Source: Ditylenchus dipsaci (taxonomy: Eukaryota; Nematoda; Chromadorea; Rhabditida; Anguinidae). From it: a DNA stretch of 64,000 nucleotides. Shown here in pieces: positions 1 through 10,194 of the stretch. Each line of letters opens with the position of its first letter. The stretch's first letter is position 1. The position numbers were made by a program, and so were the translations under genes. The DNA lies in assembly GCA_004194705.1 (NCBI GenBank), contig SADC01001252.1, positions 48,267-112,266 of the forward strand, read 5' to 3'. A model generated the notes under the pieces. The model saw only the letters and a list, made by a program, of their open reading frames with translations. It was not told the DNA's origin and made no database searches.

Positions 1-360
1 TTTTCTCAGAACCAAAAAAACGCGCGGCTTTCTCATGAAATCGGGGTCGAGAAACACGAATATGAAGTTATCTCCTCCACCTGATCAGTCCCCGTGGGGG
101 GGGAGGGATTCTGAACTCAAGCCGATTTCGAGTCGAGTACTCGAAAATTTCGATACTCGACAACCCTAGTGCTGCTCAAATCTGTGTTTTAAATATTTTA
201 CTAAAGTATAATTACCATATGCTTTTTCCTCTGAATTTCAGTTTTCTTCTCAAATATTATCTCTACTAGAGTTTCAGCACTAACATGTCCATATTCTTTT
301 ATAATAGGTTGCAGATCAAGTTCAGGAAACATGCTTATCTAAAACACAAGATTTATTAAT

Positions 361-462
361 GGCTTGTCACGTACTTCGAGTTCGTGTTCGAGTTCAACTT
401 CGAGTTCAGATCAAGAGTGTTCACGTAGCCAAAAATCCGAACTCGAAGTACGTGAACAAGCC
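361..462. repeat. small foldback repeat with TTCGAG units
   Basis: Arms of about 23 bases (GGCTTGT..CACGTACTTCGAG at 361-383 and its complement at 439-462) enclose a short run of TTCGAGTTC units. It is a perfect-stem palindrome except for one base. The surrounding stretch 1-855 is otherwise AT-rich and shows no gene. A sequence near 41-75 (GGGGTCGAGAAACACGAAT) recurs at 7232-7255, so it too is dispersed repeat. Confidence 0.6.
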
Positions 463-857
463 ATAAGAAACACCCTGAACTTTGTGACCAAAGTCATACA
501 TCGTATTTCTTCTAATCACACCACCCACTTTGATAATTTACTTTCTCTAATTAAGGGTTTTTATTTTGGGACAAAGTCATTTTTTCAGAGCTGTTTCCTA
601 TATTACGGGCTCTACTAATTTTACTTTTTCGGTTAAACACTAATATTTTGAAATTGATTTCAAACGTTTATCATTATTTCGAGAGATTACAAAATAAGCA
701 GACCGGGCGGCCTAATAGAGGAAATGTGGTATTCTGTCAAGGTCGCACTTGTAATTAAAAAACTTGAAAAAGACTTCACAAAAATAGACTGTCAAACTTT
801 TTTTAAGCTGATAACTTTTTCTTTGGATGCTGTTACAGTCAACGCTGTGTAGTGTAT

Positions 858-1256
858 GCTGAGCGGGACCGGCACAGCCAGCATGCATTATAGAGCGGGC
901 GCGTTACAGAGCGGGTGTATTACAGGGCGTCCTTTACGAAGCTGTCTGACTCCGGGTCAGTGTTGTGAGTGGCACCGGTGCGGCACCGGCAGCTCAAGGC
1001 AACCCACCGTCGCCGTGAGCTGGGCTGGAGCCGAAATTTTGAGGTCGGTGCCGTGCCGAATTCTGAAAAAGGGGAAAAAGGGTAAACAGCTGACGGCACC
1101 GCACCGGTGCCGTCAGCTGGTGCTGGAGCCGTAAAAATTTCGGTCGGTGTCGTGAGCTGGTGCCGGTGCCTGAATTTTCAGGGTCGGTGCCGTGAGCCGG
1201 TGTCGAAATTTTCGGGGTCGGTGCCGTGAGCTGGTGCTGGTGCCGCAATTTCAAGA
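858..1256. repeat. GC-rich minisatellite
   Basis: An irregular array built from GGTGCCGTGAGCTGGTGC-like units, alternating with short AAATTTT spacers. It is far more GC-rich than the flanks. Both strands stay open in long frames because the repeat lacks stop codons. No protein motif is visible, so I treat those frames as non-coding. Confidence 0.75.
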
Positions 1257-1326
1257 TTTAAAAGACTGCTCCGGTGTTTTAAACACTGCTCCGGTGTTTT
1301 TACAATAATTCCCCGGGGGGACTTAA

Positions 1327-1763
1327 TACAGTCGACGCTTTTACTTAGGACACCCAAGGGACCGGCCAACTTTCCAAGTTTGACACTTTTTTTAGCTCTA
1401 TTTTTAAAACTTTTTCTAGTTCTGTTTTGACAGTGTGGTCTCAAATATTGCAAGATTCTGATTTTGCGGATCGTTTTCTAAAATCCCAATATTTTTGCTC
1501 TAAAAAAGCCAAAAACTCTATTTAAAAAACAGGTATTTTCGATAGAGCCTGTCCTAACTAAGAGCTTTTGCTTTTATAGAGCAAAAAGTTAGGGTTTTTA
1601 GAAAACGATCGGAAAATCGGAATCCTTGCGATATTTGGGACCAGACTGTCAAACAGAACTAGAAAAAGTTTTAAAAAATAGAGCTAAAAAAAGTGTCGGA
1701 TTCGAGGTGGGAACGAACTTCTGTCCTAAGTGGGGGGTGTCCTAAGTAAAAGCGTCGACTGTA
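1327..1763. mobile_element. palindromic TA-flanked MITE (CAGTCGAC ends)
   Basis: The element begins TA|CAGTCGACGCTTTTACTTAG and ends with the complement followed by TA, the target duplication expected of Tc1/mariner/pogo-type elements. The arms continue inward through a GACACTTTTTTTAGCTC motif shared with the elements at 10195-11520 and 16852-17223. A second inner palindrome sits around 1480-1580. There is no coding capacity. The superfamily is inferred from TA and the CAGTCGACTC-type end. Confidence 0.7.
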
Positions 1764-2900
1764 CAGAAAATACGGTATCATAGTTTTTTAAGCGATATAT
1801 TCAGACGAATTGGGTAAACGACCCTGATTTAGACTCAAATTCACTAGTTGAATTTGAAAATTTTCAGTAGCCCGTTGTTGGCGAACCAAATTTATCTCAT
1901 CTTATTTTCGTGAATGGACGCAATATAGAGCATAGATCATAAAGTTGGACCGGCTAATCCGGATGCATTAAAAAGCGGACGCATGATAGAGTGTCTGCTA
2001 AACTGAAATGTATTATTGAGTAATCAAATAAGTTCTTAGGGATGCATTATACTGGACGCACTAGAAAGCGATGCACTTTGGACAGTCGATTGTTTTGGCT
2101 TTTTTGATTTGGTCCTTGTAACGCATTTGGAAAAAATTGATTTTTGTGTGTTTTTAGTAAAGATTACCACATGAGCATGCTTTCGTTGCAAACAAGAGCT
2201 GACGAATTTTAGTAAAGACATTTTAATGGACTGAATAACACCGTCTGTATATGATTTATTAAAACTACTTGTTTATATATATCAAGCAAATAAAAACGAA
2301 ATGAAAATATATTCAAGTTACGAATTGATAGTCTGACAGCTGACAGTCAACCGGGGATATTTGTCTCCATTTGCTTAAAATTCACACGGTAAGATTAAAT
2401 AAAATTTGCTATGTCCTTGTCAAACGTCAAAGTTTTCTCAAATATGTATATTTTTGACAGATATTGAAATCAAATATTGAATATTGATATCAGATATCAA
2501 ATATTGAAAAAAAAACAATTTTTCGAAAAAATGACCGAAGTCCGAAAATTGTTTTTTCTGTGCCAAATTTACTTTTTTCTGTACCAAATCTGATTTTGTA
2601 CCAAATACAGGGTGCGTAAAAGTTCTGACAACTTTTTTAAACTCAAAATTTTTTGAAAACGGTTTTACCAGTTTTTTCTACGTTAAATTCCATACAAGAT
2701 AGTTGTTTTTATTTTTTTGTTTTTCCGGAAATCATGGCACCAACGATCAGCGAAAATTTAAAAAGCCAGACTGTCTCAAGTTCGAATCCACCTATGAGCC
2801 ACCAAATTTTCAGCTTTATTTTTATTGTTTTTTCTTTTTGATTTTTCAGACTTGGATTATCAGTCTACGAAAGAACAAGCATTGAATTTGTTATCACAGG
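1764..2900. other. AT-rich intergenic stretch
   Basis: No gene is visible. It contains a low-complexity run of ATTGAATATTGATATC type at about 2460-2510. A fragment at 2555-2615 (TTTGGTACAAAATCAGATTT on the minus strand) is repeated at 6455-6500, next to the right end of the OTU element. A lone CAGGGTGCGTAAAAG transposon end lies at about 2608. Confidence 0.5.
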
Positions 2901-2904
2901 TTGT

Positions 2905-3010
2905 GAGCAGGGTGGTGTCCTCAGCCGGCTGAGGCTGACGGCTGAGTTAGAATTTTGGGCCGGCTGACGACTGAAGAAAATTTACAGACTTCAGCCGGCT
3001 GACACTGTGT
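2905..3010. repeat. dispersed GGCTGAGG repeat
   Basis: A run of AGCCGGCTGAGGCTGACGGC-type units. The same composition and units recur at 61386-61530 inside the intron of the right-edge gene, so this is a dispersed repeat. No coding potential. Confidence 0.6.
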
Positions 3011-3059
3011 GACCCAAGCAAATGGCGGCTATATTGAAAAGTGATGCAGCTATCTTGTT

Positions 3060-4085
3060 CAAAATTTTTCGCTCTTGCTCGTGGATTCCACCCTTAACGT
3101 GGATTCCACCCTCAGAATTCCACCCTTAACCATTCTTAACCTTCTTAAATCACCCTAAACCATCCCAAACTGCTCCAGACCAGTATCTAACTACCGTAAA
3201 TCAGTGCTCAGGGTGGTTTAAGATGGTTAAGAATGGTTAAGGTGGAATTCTGAGCGATAAAGCCCATCGGACCGGAAATCTGATCCGCTCAATCAATCAA
3301 AAAAAATTTTATCAACCCCCCCCCCCTAAAAGTAAAAATTCAAAAACCAACTTTCATGGGCTTCTGGCCACTCTGGGGTGGGATTTTGAGCGATCCAAGT
3401 CATTTTTGACTATAAGATTTGGATTCCCGCAAAATTTACTGCAGTATCTCACCGAAAATTCAAATTTGACGGGTAAATTCAAATTTGACGGGGTAAAAAA
3501 ATAATTTGACGCGGCAAATCAGTAATTTGACGGGGTAAAACAATTTGAGCCATAATTAAAGGAGGGCTTAAAGCTGTTAAGAAGATAGTCTCGACACGAA
3601 AGTATTGATTCAAATTTTGTGTTTTTTATGGGTAAAACGGAATTTTGCAGCTAATTCTCGTAATGTTACAGCTATTTTTGTTTGCAGCGAAATCTCGTAA
3701 TTTTGCAGCAAATTCTCGTAATTTTGCAGCAAATGTTTCATAAAATGACTTGGATTGCTCAGAAACTCACTCTGGAGTGGCCAGAAGCCCCTGAAAGTTG
3801 GTTTTTTGGGAGTTTACTAAAGGGGGGGGGTAAACTTTTTGCGAAAATTCGATTTGGCGGATCAGAATTTCAGTCCGATCGGCTTAATCGCTCAGAATTC
3901 CACCCTAGACCACTCAAAACCCTCATAAACCTAAAATTCTGAGCGATTAAGCCCGTCGGACTGGAATTCTGATCCGCCCAATCGATTTTTCACTAAAAGT
4001 TTGCCCCCCCATTAGTAAAACTCCAAAAAACCAACTTTCAGGGGCTTCTGGCCACTCCAGAGTGAGGTTCTGAGCAATCCAAGTA
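3060..4085. repeat. nested palindromes, three related arms
   Basis: 3070-3260 is an imperfect palindrome (CACCCTTAACCATTCTTAACC and complement). 3750-4085 is a second palindrome with arms of about 150-165 bases, reading ACTTGGATTGCTCAGAAAC inward. A third arm, at 3240-3420, carries the same CAACTTTCATGGGCTTCTGG block. Between them, 3460-3735 holds GACGGGGTAAA and CTCGTAATTTTGCAGCAAA tandem units. No coding sequence is seen. Confidence 0.65.
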
Positions 4086-4454
4086 TATTTCATGTCGAAA
4101 ATTTTGAATTCTCGAGAAATTTCGCAGAATTTGGTTGGTCTTGTAGAGAAAATCGGATTTGGTACAGAAAAAAGTATATTTGGTACAAAAAAGTGGCATA
4201 GGGACGTTTAGCGGTTGGCGGGACAAATGTCCCAAAAACTACTAAACGTCACACCAAAACGCCAAGCTTTTGAATTTTTTAAATTCATTATTACTTTTAG
4301 GATGGTCGGTGTTTTTCCTACTGTTTTTGGCTCTCTTAATTTTTTCACCGAAGTTTCTTTTTGAGTCCTTTGATGGGTTTTTTCGTTCTTTTTCAAGGTT
4401 TTGGTCGCTTGAGTCAATAGTCTGCTAAAAGTGGATGACTATTCCATATTCACA

Positions 4455-4703
4455 TACCGTATTTCCTCTAATTGCCGCCCCCTCTAATTGCCGCCCCCTA
4501 ACTTCAAGTGGTTCAAAATTCGTGTATTCATTTACTGTTTGAACTGTGTAAAAAGTGCCTACCAGGGATTTCAAAAATCTAACAGGTACTTTTTACACAG
4601 CTCAAACAGTAAATGAAAACATGAGTTTTGAACCACTTGAAGTTTGAAAAAATTGCATGCTTCTAATTGCCGCCCCGGGGCGGCAATTAGAGAAAATACG
4701 GTA
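4455..4703. mobile_element. MITE, TACCGTATTT..CTCTAATT ends, copy 1
   Basis: A palindromic non-coding element beginning TACCGTATTTCCTCTAATTG and ending CAATTAGAGAAAATACGGTA. The arms run through a repeated AATTGCCGCCCC motif. It is nested inside the OTU element copy A. The same end sequence, with unrelated interiors, recurs at 10529-11485, 19541-19559, 26100-26345, 39980-40318, 47273-47517 and 58420-59022. TA may be the target duplication. Confidence 0.75.
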
Positions 4704-4859
4704 TCCACGATTTCCATATCACAATGTTGACGATGGCTAATCAATCTTTCGCCTTGATATTCTGTGCTTTTATAATATTTTTTGCGGCACATTTTAATTC
4801 GTCCTGACACTCCAAAACATAAACACGTTACCAAAGTATGATTACGCCGTATTTTATTC

Positions 4860-5347
4860 GGCTAGGGGAGACTTGTCAAAAACGAAATTTGTCAAACGTA
4901 GTTTTTGTCAAAGCGAAACTTGTCAAGACGAAAATTTTCAAAACGAATTTTGTCAAAACGAATTTTGTCAAAAACGAATTTTCTCAAAACGAATTTTCTC
5001 AAAACGAATTTTGTCAAAAACGAAATTTGTCAAAAACTAATTTTCTCAGACACTTATCAGTCCAAAAATTTCACACCTTCCATTTTTTTTCGGTTGTCTG
5101 TCGTGTAGATCAATTACATGGTGTTTTTGCACTAACTAGTATTCTAACTAGTATTTTCGTCTTGACAAGTTTCGTTTTTGAGGAATTTCGTTTTGACAAA
5201 ATTCGTTTCGAGAAATTCGTTTCGAGAAAATTCGTTTCGACAAAATTCGTTTTGACAAAATTCGTTTTGAAAAATTTCGTCTTGACAAGTTTCGTTTTGA
5301 CGAATTTCGTTTTGACAAATTTCATTTTTGACAAGTCTCCCCTAGCC
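4860..5347. mobile_element. foldback MITE with GTCAAAACGAATTTT units
   Basis: The ends are GGCTAGGGGAGACTTG and its complement. The flanking direct repeat is TTTTATTC (4852-4859 and 5348-5355), an 8-bp duplication as in hAT-type elements. The arms are tandem arrays of about 11-16 bases around GTCAAAACGAA. The arrays give open frames on both strands, which are repeat artefacts. It is nested inside the OTU element copy A. Confidence 0.8.
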
Positions 5348-5421
5348 TTTTATTCAACTTCAAAGCAATAACAACTCTCAACAATCGTTTAAACAACAAA
5401 TATTTCTAAACTTTTGGCCTC

Positions 5422-6188
5422 TCATTGTTTCTTCGTTCTGCTCACAACATCAAAGTGGCTGTGCTGGTAGTGAATAATTGAAGTAGGAACTGGCACCAAT
5501 GGAGTCCTCAGCTGAAACAATATCAATAATAGCAATCAATTATCAAACACATAAAAAACATGCATTTTCATAAACAGCAGAAAATTTCAAAAACCTAATA
5601 CTTCCATCTGGCTGGTAGACAATAAAGTTGCGCTTGTAAAGGCGTGCTGCAAGGATCATTTGCTGCGTGCTTCGCCAGTGCTTTCGCCCGACAAACGATT
5701 CACTCGATGTAATGGCATGATCTCTGATGTAATCGTATATGTCCTCCTTCGAGCAGATCCAATTATTCCAACTTTTGGCGCAATCTGGAAGTTTGTATAA
5801 AATTGCATTGTTCCAAGTCCAAAACTCAAAAAAATACTCGCAGCAGTCGATACATTAGAAGATGTTTCTGTGCTTTTTGTAAACTCGATAACCGCTACCT
5901 TCTTCAACAGCAAGCATTTCATTAGCAAATGTAGTTCGCAGAGGCCTAAAATAAACGACAGAAGTAACACAATAAGAAAAGGGTATAATATTACACGACC
6001 AATTCATCGTTGAGGTAGAGATCAGCAGTTGCTTCTCTCGGCATATGGCGGTGAATCGTCTTCAGCACGCATGTCTTGTTGTACTGCTGCTTCAAGAAGT
6101 TGATGACATCTTCCTTTGTAACCTTCCCATTTTTGAGTTGCTGACGATTTTCGATCACGTCCGAGTTAGTCCACTTGAAGTCCTTCAT
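5422..6188 (-). pseudogene. OTU-type cysteine protease gene, internally deleted (element A)
   Basis: Minus-strand gene of the element, at least three exons. Exon 1 starts at 6188 (MKDFKWTNSD...) and ends in YLNDELVV near 6000. A GTAATA...TTTTAG intron leads to an exon at about 5949-5594. A last intron ends in TTTCAG at about 5524. The middle exon has a tryptophan-rich stretch and HWRSTQQMILAARLYKRNFI followed by VYQPDGSI. The last exon ends SIIHYQHSHFDVVSRTKKQ. These match the C-terminal half of the OTU deubiquitinase fold, whose catalytic histidine lies in a motif like HFDVV. The Cys block (DGxC) seen in copy B as PNGHCFYG is missing here, so this copy is catalytically broken. One in-frame TAA follows YKKHRNIF, reached without an intron. 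A role in transposition, or against ubiquitin-based control, is unknown. Confidence 0.65.
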
Positions 6189-6450
6189 CTTAATTAACCC
6201 AGATAAATAAACAAACAGTAGAATGTTCAAATGATATGAAGCCTCATGAATTTGTAAGAATCTACAAAAGGGCTCAAAAAGAATTTTCGGTAAAAAATTA
6301 AGAGAGCTCAAACAGTAGGAAAAATACCCGACCGTCCAAAAAGTAATAATGAATTTAAAAAATTCAAAAGCTTGGCGTTTTGGTGTGACGTTTAACGGTT
6401 TTTGGGACATTTGTCCGCCAACCGCTAAACGTCTACGCACCCAAAAAAGT

Positions 6451-6725
6451 ATATTTGGTACAAAATCAGATTTGGTACAGAAAAAAGTATATTTTGGTAG
6501 AAAAAAGGGCTGTACGAAGTTTCGTAACGGACAGTTTCGTAACAGCAAATTTTCGTAACAAACATTTTCGTAACAAACATTTTCGTAACAAACATTTTCG
6601 TAACGAACATTTTCGTAACAGCGAAATTTCGTAACGAACATTTTCGTGACAGCGAATTTTCGTAACGAACATTTCGTAACAGCGAATTTTCGTATCAAAC
6701 TTTTTCGTAACAGCTTATTCCAGGA
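6451..6725. repeat. TTCGTAACAAACATT tandem array
   Basis: Starts with two TTTGGTACAAAATCAG-type units, then GGCTGTACGAAGTTTCGTAA. After that come about ten units of 15-18 bases around TTTTCGTAACAAACA or TTTTCGTAACAGCGAA. The same array, inverted, forms 9733-9915 beside element B. It looks like the end of a further foldback element into which the OTU elements inserted. Open frames here (repeating YENVC) are repeat-driven. Confidence 0.75.
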
Positions 6726-6892
6726 AGTGGCAACAGTGGTTAAAAGTTCGTGAAGCGTTTCAAAATTTTTTAAACCGAGGGCTGAAAAAAAAGGAACAAA
6801 AGAGAGAAGATACCTAAGGCCAAAGCGAGAGATGACATCTCAACTCCAAGCCCCCAAGCCCCCTGCGCCCCCGAAAGGGGCACAGGGGGCTT

Positions 6893-7025
6893 GAGAGTTA
6901 GAGATGCGCGCACTCACTTACCTTAGACATGATTCCGAGAAGTACTCTTGATCATTAAATGCATATAGAGGCTCTTTTGCCACGGCTCAGTTAAAAAACA
7001 TGGTAAGACAGCCAGAATATACCAA
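6893..7025 (-). other. conserved 120-base module with splice-donor-like site, copy 1
   Basis: On the minus strand this block reads TGCATTTAATGATCAAGAGTA, then ACTTCTCGGAATCATGTCTAAG|GTAAGTGAG, then a GAGT...ACTC hairpin. It aligns with 20128-20268 on the plus strand over about 120 bases, including the ATGTCTAAG|GTAA junction. It may be a repeated first exon plus promoter, or a spliced-leader-like RNA gene. The match stops at a GC-rich palindrome (6845-6893), where copy 2 has an Sm-like ATTTTTTG. Function unproven. Confidence 0.35.
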
Positions 7026-7975
7026 TATATGTTTTTTCTAACGTTCTGCCATAAAAGTGGCCCCTTTTATTCCCTTCCCCTCCCTATACAGCCCTTAATC
7101 CCTTCAAAATTCAAAAGGCGCGAATTCAAAATTTTTCAAATTTTGACTAAAATCCATGATACCCCCCCTGTGGTTTGAAAAAAAAAAATTTTCACTTTAC
7201 CGGAAACGATTGGTAAATTCGCGCCTAAATCGGGGTCGAGAAACACGAATATGCAATCGGTTTTTTAAAATTGTCATCAAAAGTGGGTCAGCCGTGGGGG
7301 GGGGGGGGGGGGGTCAAGTAAAGTGTTACCAAAAGCACTCTCTAGTGCTCACTTGTTTTCAAATAAAGAATTCCGTTTGAGTAAGTATGGTAAATAGTGT
7401 TGTGGAAAGTCGAAGCTGCATCAGACTATCTGATGAGGAAGGTTAGTTGTTGGACGTGTTTTGACGGAATCTACTAGCAGTTATCTTCAGCTTGGTTTCA
7501 TATAAGTTTTCGGACTTGACTATTTAGACCAGAACATTGTGATTTTTCGGTTATTGTATGGTTAGTGTATGACTGAAATGAATTTCTATCGATATTTTCC
7601 GACCAATTTGTTTACTTGGGGTGTTCAAGCCAAAAAAATTTTACAGTGATCAAAACCACCCAAATCTCAGATATGTTATGTCACTCATAGATTTGTTTAA
7701 CATATCCAAGATTCATATAGCTTTGAGAGCAGGAGAAATTTTCACGTACTGGACACCCACATAAGCGAAGACAATATCTGAAAGATTTTAGACATTGAAG
7801 GCGAGATCAGAACTATTAAGCGTGGATCAGGGCCATTGAGGGTTGATGATCAGGACCATTCAGGGCGGATCGTGACCATTAAGGGTAGATAAAGACCACT
7901 GAGAACATAGAGGGATGATTGAGGGTGGATTACAAAAATGAACTAAGAATAAGAAGGACGGCATAGTTAGTGAAA
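7026..7975. other. intergenic stretch without recognisable gene
   Basis: Holds a fragment shared with 1-120 (GGGGTCGAGAAACACGAATA at 7231), a run of about 18 Gs near 7296-7313, and weak GGACCATT-type repeats at 7800-7920. No coding region is supported. Confidence 0.5.
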
Positions 7976-7994
7976 ATTTTGAAAACTGAACTAA

Positions 7995-8146
7995 GTATAC
8001 GAAACGTACACACTCATTTGGGCGAAACTCATTTGGGCGCCCTCATTTGGCGCCCTCGTTTGGGCGAAACTCATTTGGGCGCCCTCGTTTGGGCGCCCTC
8101 ATTTGGGCGCCCAAATGAGTTTCGCCCAAATGAGTACGAACCATAC
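7995..8146. repeat. CTCATTTGGGCGCC tandem array
   Basis: About nine units of 12-16 bases reading CTCATTTGGGCG(CC/AAA). The last units are inverted, ending ATGAGTACGAACC. The motif resembles the CTCATTTGCGCCCA ends of the FLYWCH element at 21509-22969, so this is probably a remnant end of a related element. The OTU element copy B begins ten bases downstream. Confidence 0.65.
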
Positions 8147-8155
8147 GAAAAGTTT

Positions 8156-9723
8156 GGTGCGTAGACGTTTAGCGGTTGGCGTAACAAATGTTACAAAAAC
8201 CGCTAAACGTCACACCAAACGCCAAGCTTTTGAATTTTATAAATTCATTTTAATTTTTTCACGGTCGGGTGTTTTCCTGCTGTTGCATCTCTCTTAAATT
8301 TTTTTCCCGAAGTCTATTTTGAGTCCTTTGATAAATTTTCATGAGTTCATGAAGCTGATGACCATCTACCGCCATATGCCGAAAGAAAAAACTGTTGATC
8401 CGTATCTCAATGATGGAATTGTTGTGTAAGATCTGATTTTTTCATTTACGCGTTTTTTACAACTGTTTTAGGCCTCTTCAAACTAAATTTTCAAGCTCTA
8501 TCAATTCCTGCAGAAGCTTCAATATCAGCAATCAGTGCGTATCATCCAGCTGGAGAGTGGACAGAAGCCAGGCCGGCGAACAAGCTTTACAGTGCTATGA
8601 ATGAAAAGCTAGATGAGCTTTGGACAGAGTTTGAGGTTGGCTTTTTTGGGAATCTTTTTTGAAAAAAAAACTTGCTTAAGGAAAACACTGAAAATGCTAT
8701 GCACGATGCAAGTATTCTTCAGACGCGCTGAATTTTCTGACTGCTGCCAGTTATTTGCTTGCCAGAGCTGATAAAAAAGAGCAGCGTAAAGTTATGAAGA
8801 AGCGAGCCAGTAGAATGCGTAAGGTCATGGAGCGATCAGCAAAGCAATCCTCGAGGACAGTGGTACCCGATCAAGTTTCAGCGCCTCTATCCCAATCCGA
8901 TTTTTGCGAACAAGAAGAACCAACAGAATTTCTTCCAATCAAACCCAATGGTCATTGTTTTTATGGGTTTGATAGGTTTTCAAAATTCTCCGCTGTTTAT
9001 GAAAATGCAAGTTTTTTTAGTCCGTTTGATAATTGATTGTTATGATTGTAATTATTTCAGCTGAGGACTCTTTTGTTGCCAGGTCTTACTTCTATCATCC
9101 GCTACCAGCACAGCCAATTTGATGTTGTGAGCCGAACAAAAAAAATAATAAAAAACCAAGAGTTTAGAAATGTTTGTTGTCTAACCCATTGTTGCTAGTT
9201 GTTATTGGTTTGAAGTAGAATAAAATTTGGCGTATATTTTACATTGGAGGTGTTTTTATATTTTGAAGTGGTTGGGACGTTCTTATTTGTGCCGTAATCA
9301 ATACCCGGGGAAAGGATAGTACATCAAGGCAATAATTGTATAACTATTACCAACTAATTACCAACGTTTACAACTATTACCAGCGATTGTTCAATAATTC
9401 GAATAAGGAAATAGTCATCCACTTTTAGTAGACTATGACTCAAGCAACATAAACCTAGAAAGAAAACCTTATAATGAGTTATAATATATAGGAGCATTAC
9501 ATTCTAAACATGCCATAACGCCTCATGAATTCATGAAATCCATCAAAGGACTTCAGAAGAGACTTCGGTGAAAAAAATTAAGAGAGTACAACAGTAGTAA
9601 AAACACCCGACCGTTCAGAAAGTAATAATGAATTCAAAAAAAATTCAAAAGCTTGGCGTTTTGGTGTGACGTTTAGCGGTTTTTGTAACATTTGTTACGC
9701 CAACCGCTAAACGTCCCTATGCC
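8156..9723 (+). mobile_element. OTU-carrying Mutator-like foldback element, copy B
   Basis: Ends are GGTGCGTAGACGTTTAGCGG at left and, complemented, GGCATAGGGACGTTTAGCGG at right: the same pair as copy A in opposite orientation. A perfect 9-bp direct repeat GAAAAGTTT flanks it (8147-8155 and 9724-9732). Inverted ends cover 8156-8340 and 9520-9723. A subterminal block near 9405-9460 (AGTCATCCACTTTTAGTAGA) matches 4410-4452 of copy A. Inside is a degraded OTU protease gene. At 1568 bp it is a shortened, non-autonomous derivative. Confidence 0.85.
8358..9150 (+). pseudogene. OTU-type cysteine protease gene, internally deleted (element B)
   Basis: Begins MTIYRHMPKEKTVDPYLND, matching residues just before the first intron of copy A, but lacks the N-terminal 40 or so residues. 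Two further exon segments follow. One reads SAYHPAGEWTEARPANKLYS. The other is a Lys/Arg-rich helix (ADKKEQRKVMKKRASRMRK) leading to FLPIKPNGHCFYGF, which fits the catalytic Cys motif of OTU proteases (consensus DGxC; here NG-H-C). The segment between the Cys motif and the last exon is deleted. The last exon (from 9061) reads YQHSQFDVVSRTKK, so the usual histidine is glutamine. Copies A and B thus keep complementary parts of one parental gene, and neither is complete. Confidence 0.6.
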
Positions 9724-9732
9724 GAAAAGTTT

Positions 9733-9915
9733 CTTACGAAAAATTGCTGTTCCGAAAAAGTTTGTTACGAAAATTCGCTGTTACGAAAATGTTTGTTACG
9801 AAAATGCGCTGTTACGAAAATGTTTGTTACGAAAAAAATTTGTTACGAAAGTTCGCTGTTACGAAAATTCGCTGTTACGAAATTGTCCTGTTACGAAACT
9901 TCGTACAGCCGAAAA
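9733..9915. repeat. GTTACGAAAATGTTT tandem array
   Basis: Inverted counterpart of the 6510-6720 array: units of about 15-18 bases around TGTTACGAAAATTCGC, ending in AACTTCGTACAGCC. It lies directly outside the 9-bp duplication of element B. Element B therefore landed in, or next to, an older foldback element end. Confidence 0.7.
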
Positions 9916-10194
9916 AAAGTATTGCCAAAAAAAACTCGGATTTTGGTCTTTTTTTAATTGAATAATTGACTTTTTCAGTAGGTCATTTCTCAGCATTCGA
10001 ATTTTTTAAATTATTCTGTAAAATGGGTCTTGTAGCTCTTGAGTTGCGCTACAACAAAGTGCTAAGATGTTGATGTAACGCTCGAAATTTTATTTAAATC
10101 CTTGACAAAATTTCAAAATGACCTCACAGGTGTTCAAAGCCAAACAACGGTTATTCCAAAATATTTCGAACAACTTTATACAGTCCACTCTAAT

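Larger units (their letters stand above)
4195..6441 (-). mobile_element. OTU-carrying Mutator-like foldback element, copy A
   Basis: The element has long inverted ends (about 200 bases: 4195-4440 and 6235-6441) starting GGCATAGGGACGTTTAGCGG at the left and, on the other strand, GGTGCGTAGACGTTTAGCGG at the right. It is bounded by a perfect 9-bp direct repeat CAAAAAAGT (4186-4194 and 6442-6450). A 9-bp duplication is typical of the Mutator superfamily. Inside lie an OTU-type protease gene (minus strand) and two later insertions, 4455-4703 and 4860-5347. Copy B at 8156-9723 has the same two ends, so the ends are asymmetric but conserved. Closest known style: Mutator 'Phantom' elements with foldback ends (inference). 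Confidence 0.85.

Noticed and set aside
4838..5371. Open frames on both strands with repeating KTNFVK / KFVLTKF residues
   Set aside because: They arise from GTCAAAACGAA tandem units in a foldback element; both strands are open for the same reason and no domain is present.
6410..6700. Minus-strand frames with repeating YENVC / FVTKM residues
   Set aside because: Translation of the TTTTCGTAACAAACA array. The frames change with each unit's length, so this is not a protein.
7995..8146. Regularly spaced short repeats resembling a CRISPR array
   Set aside because: Units are contiguous or nearly so, without unique spacers, in a eukaryotic genome; they are transposon end arrays.
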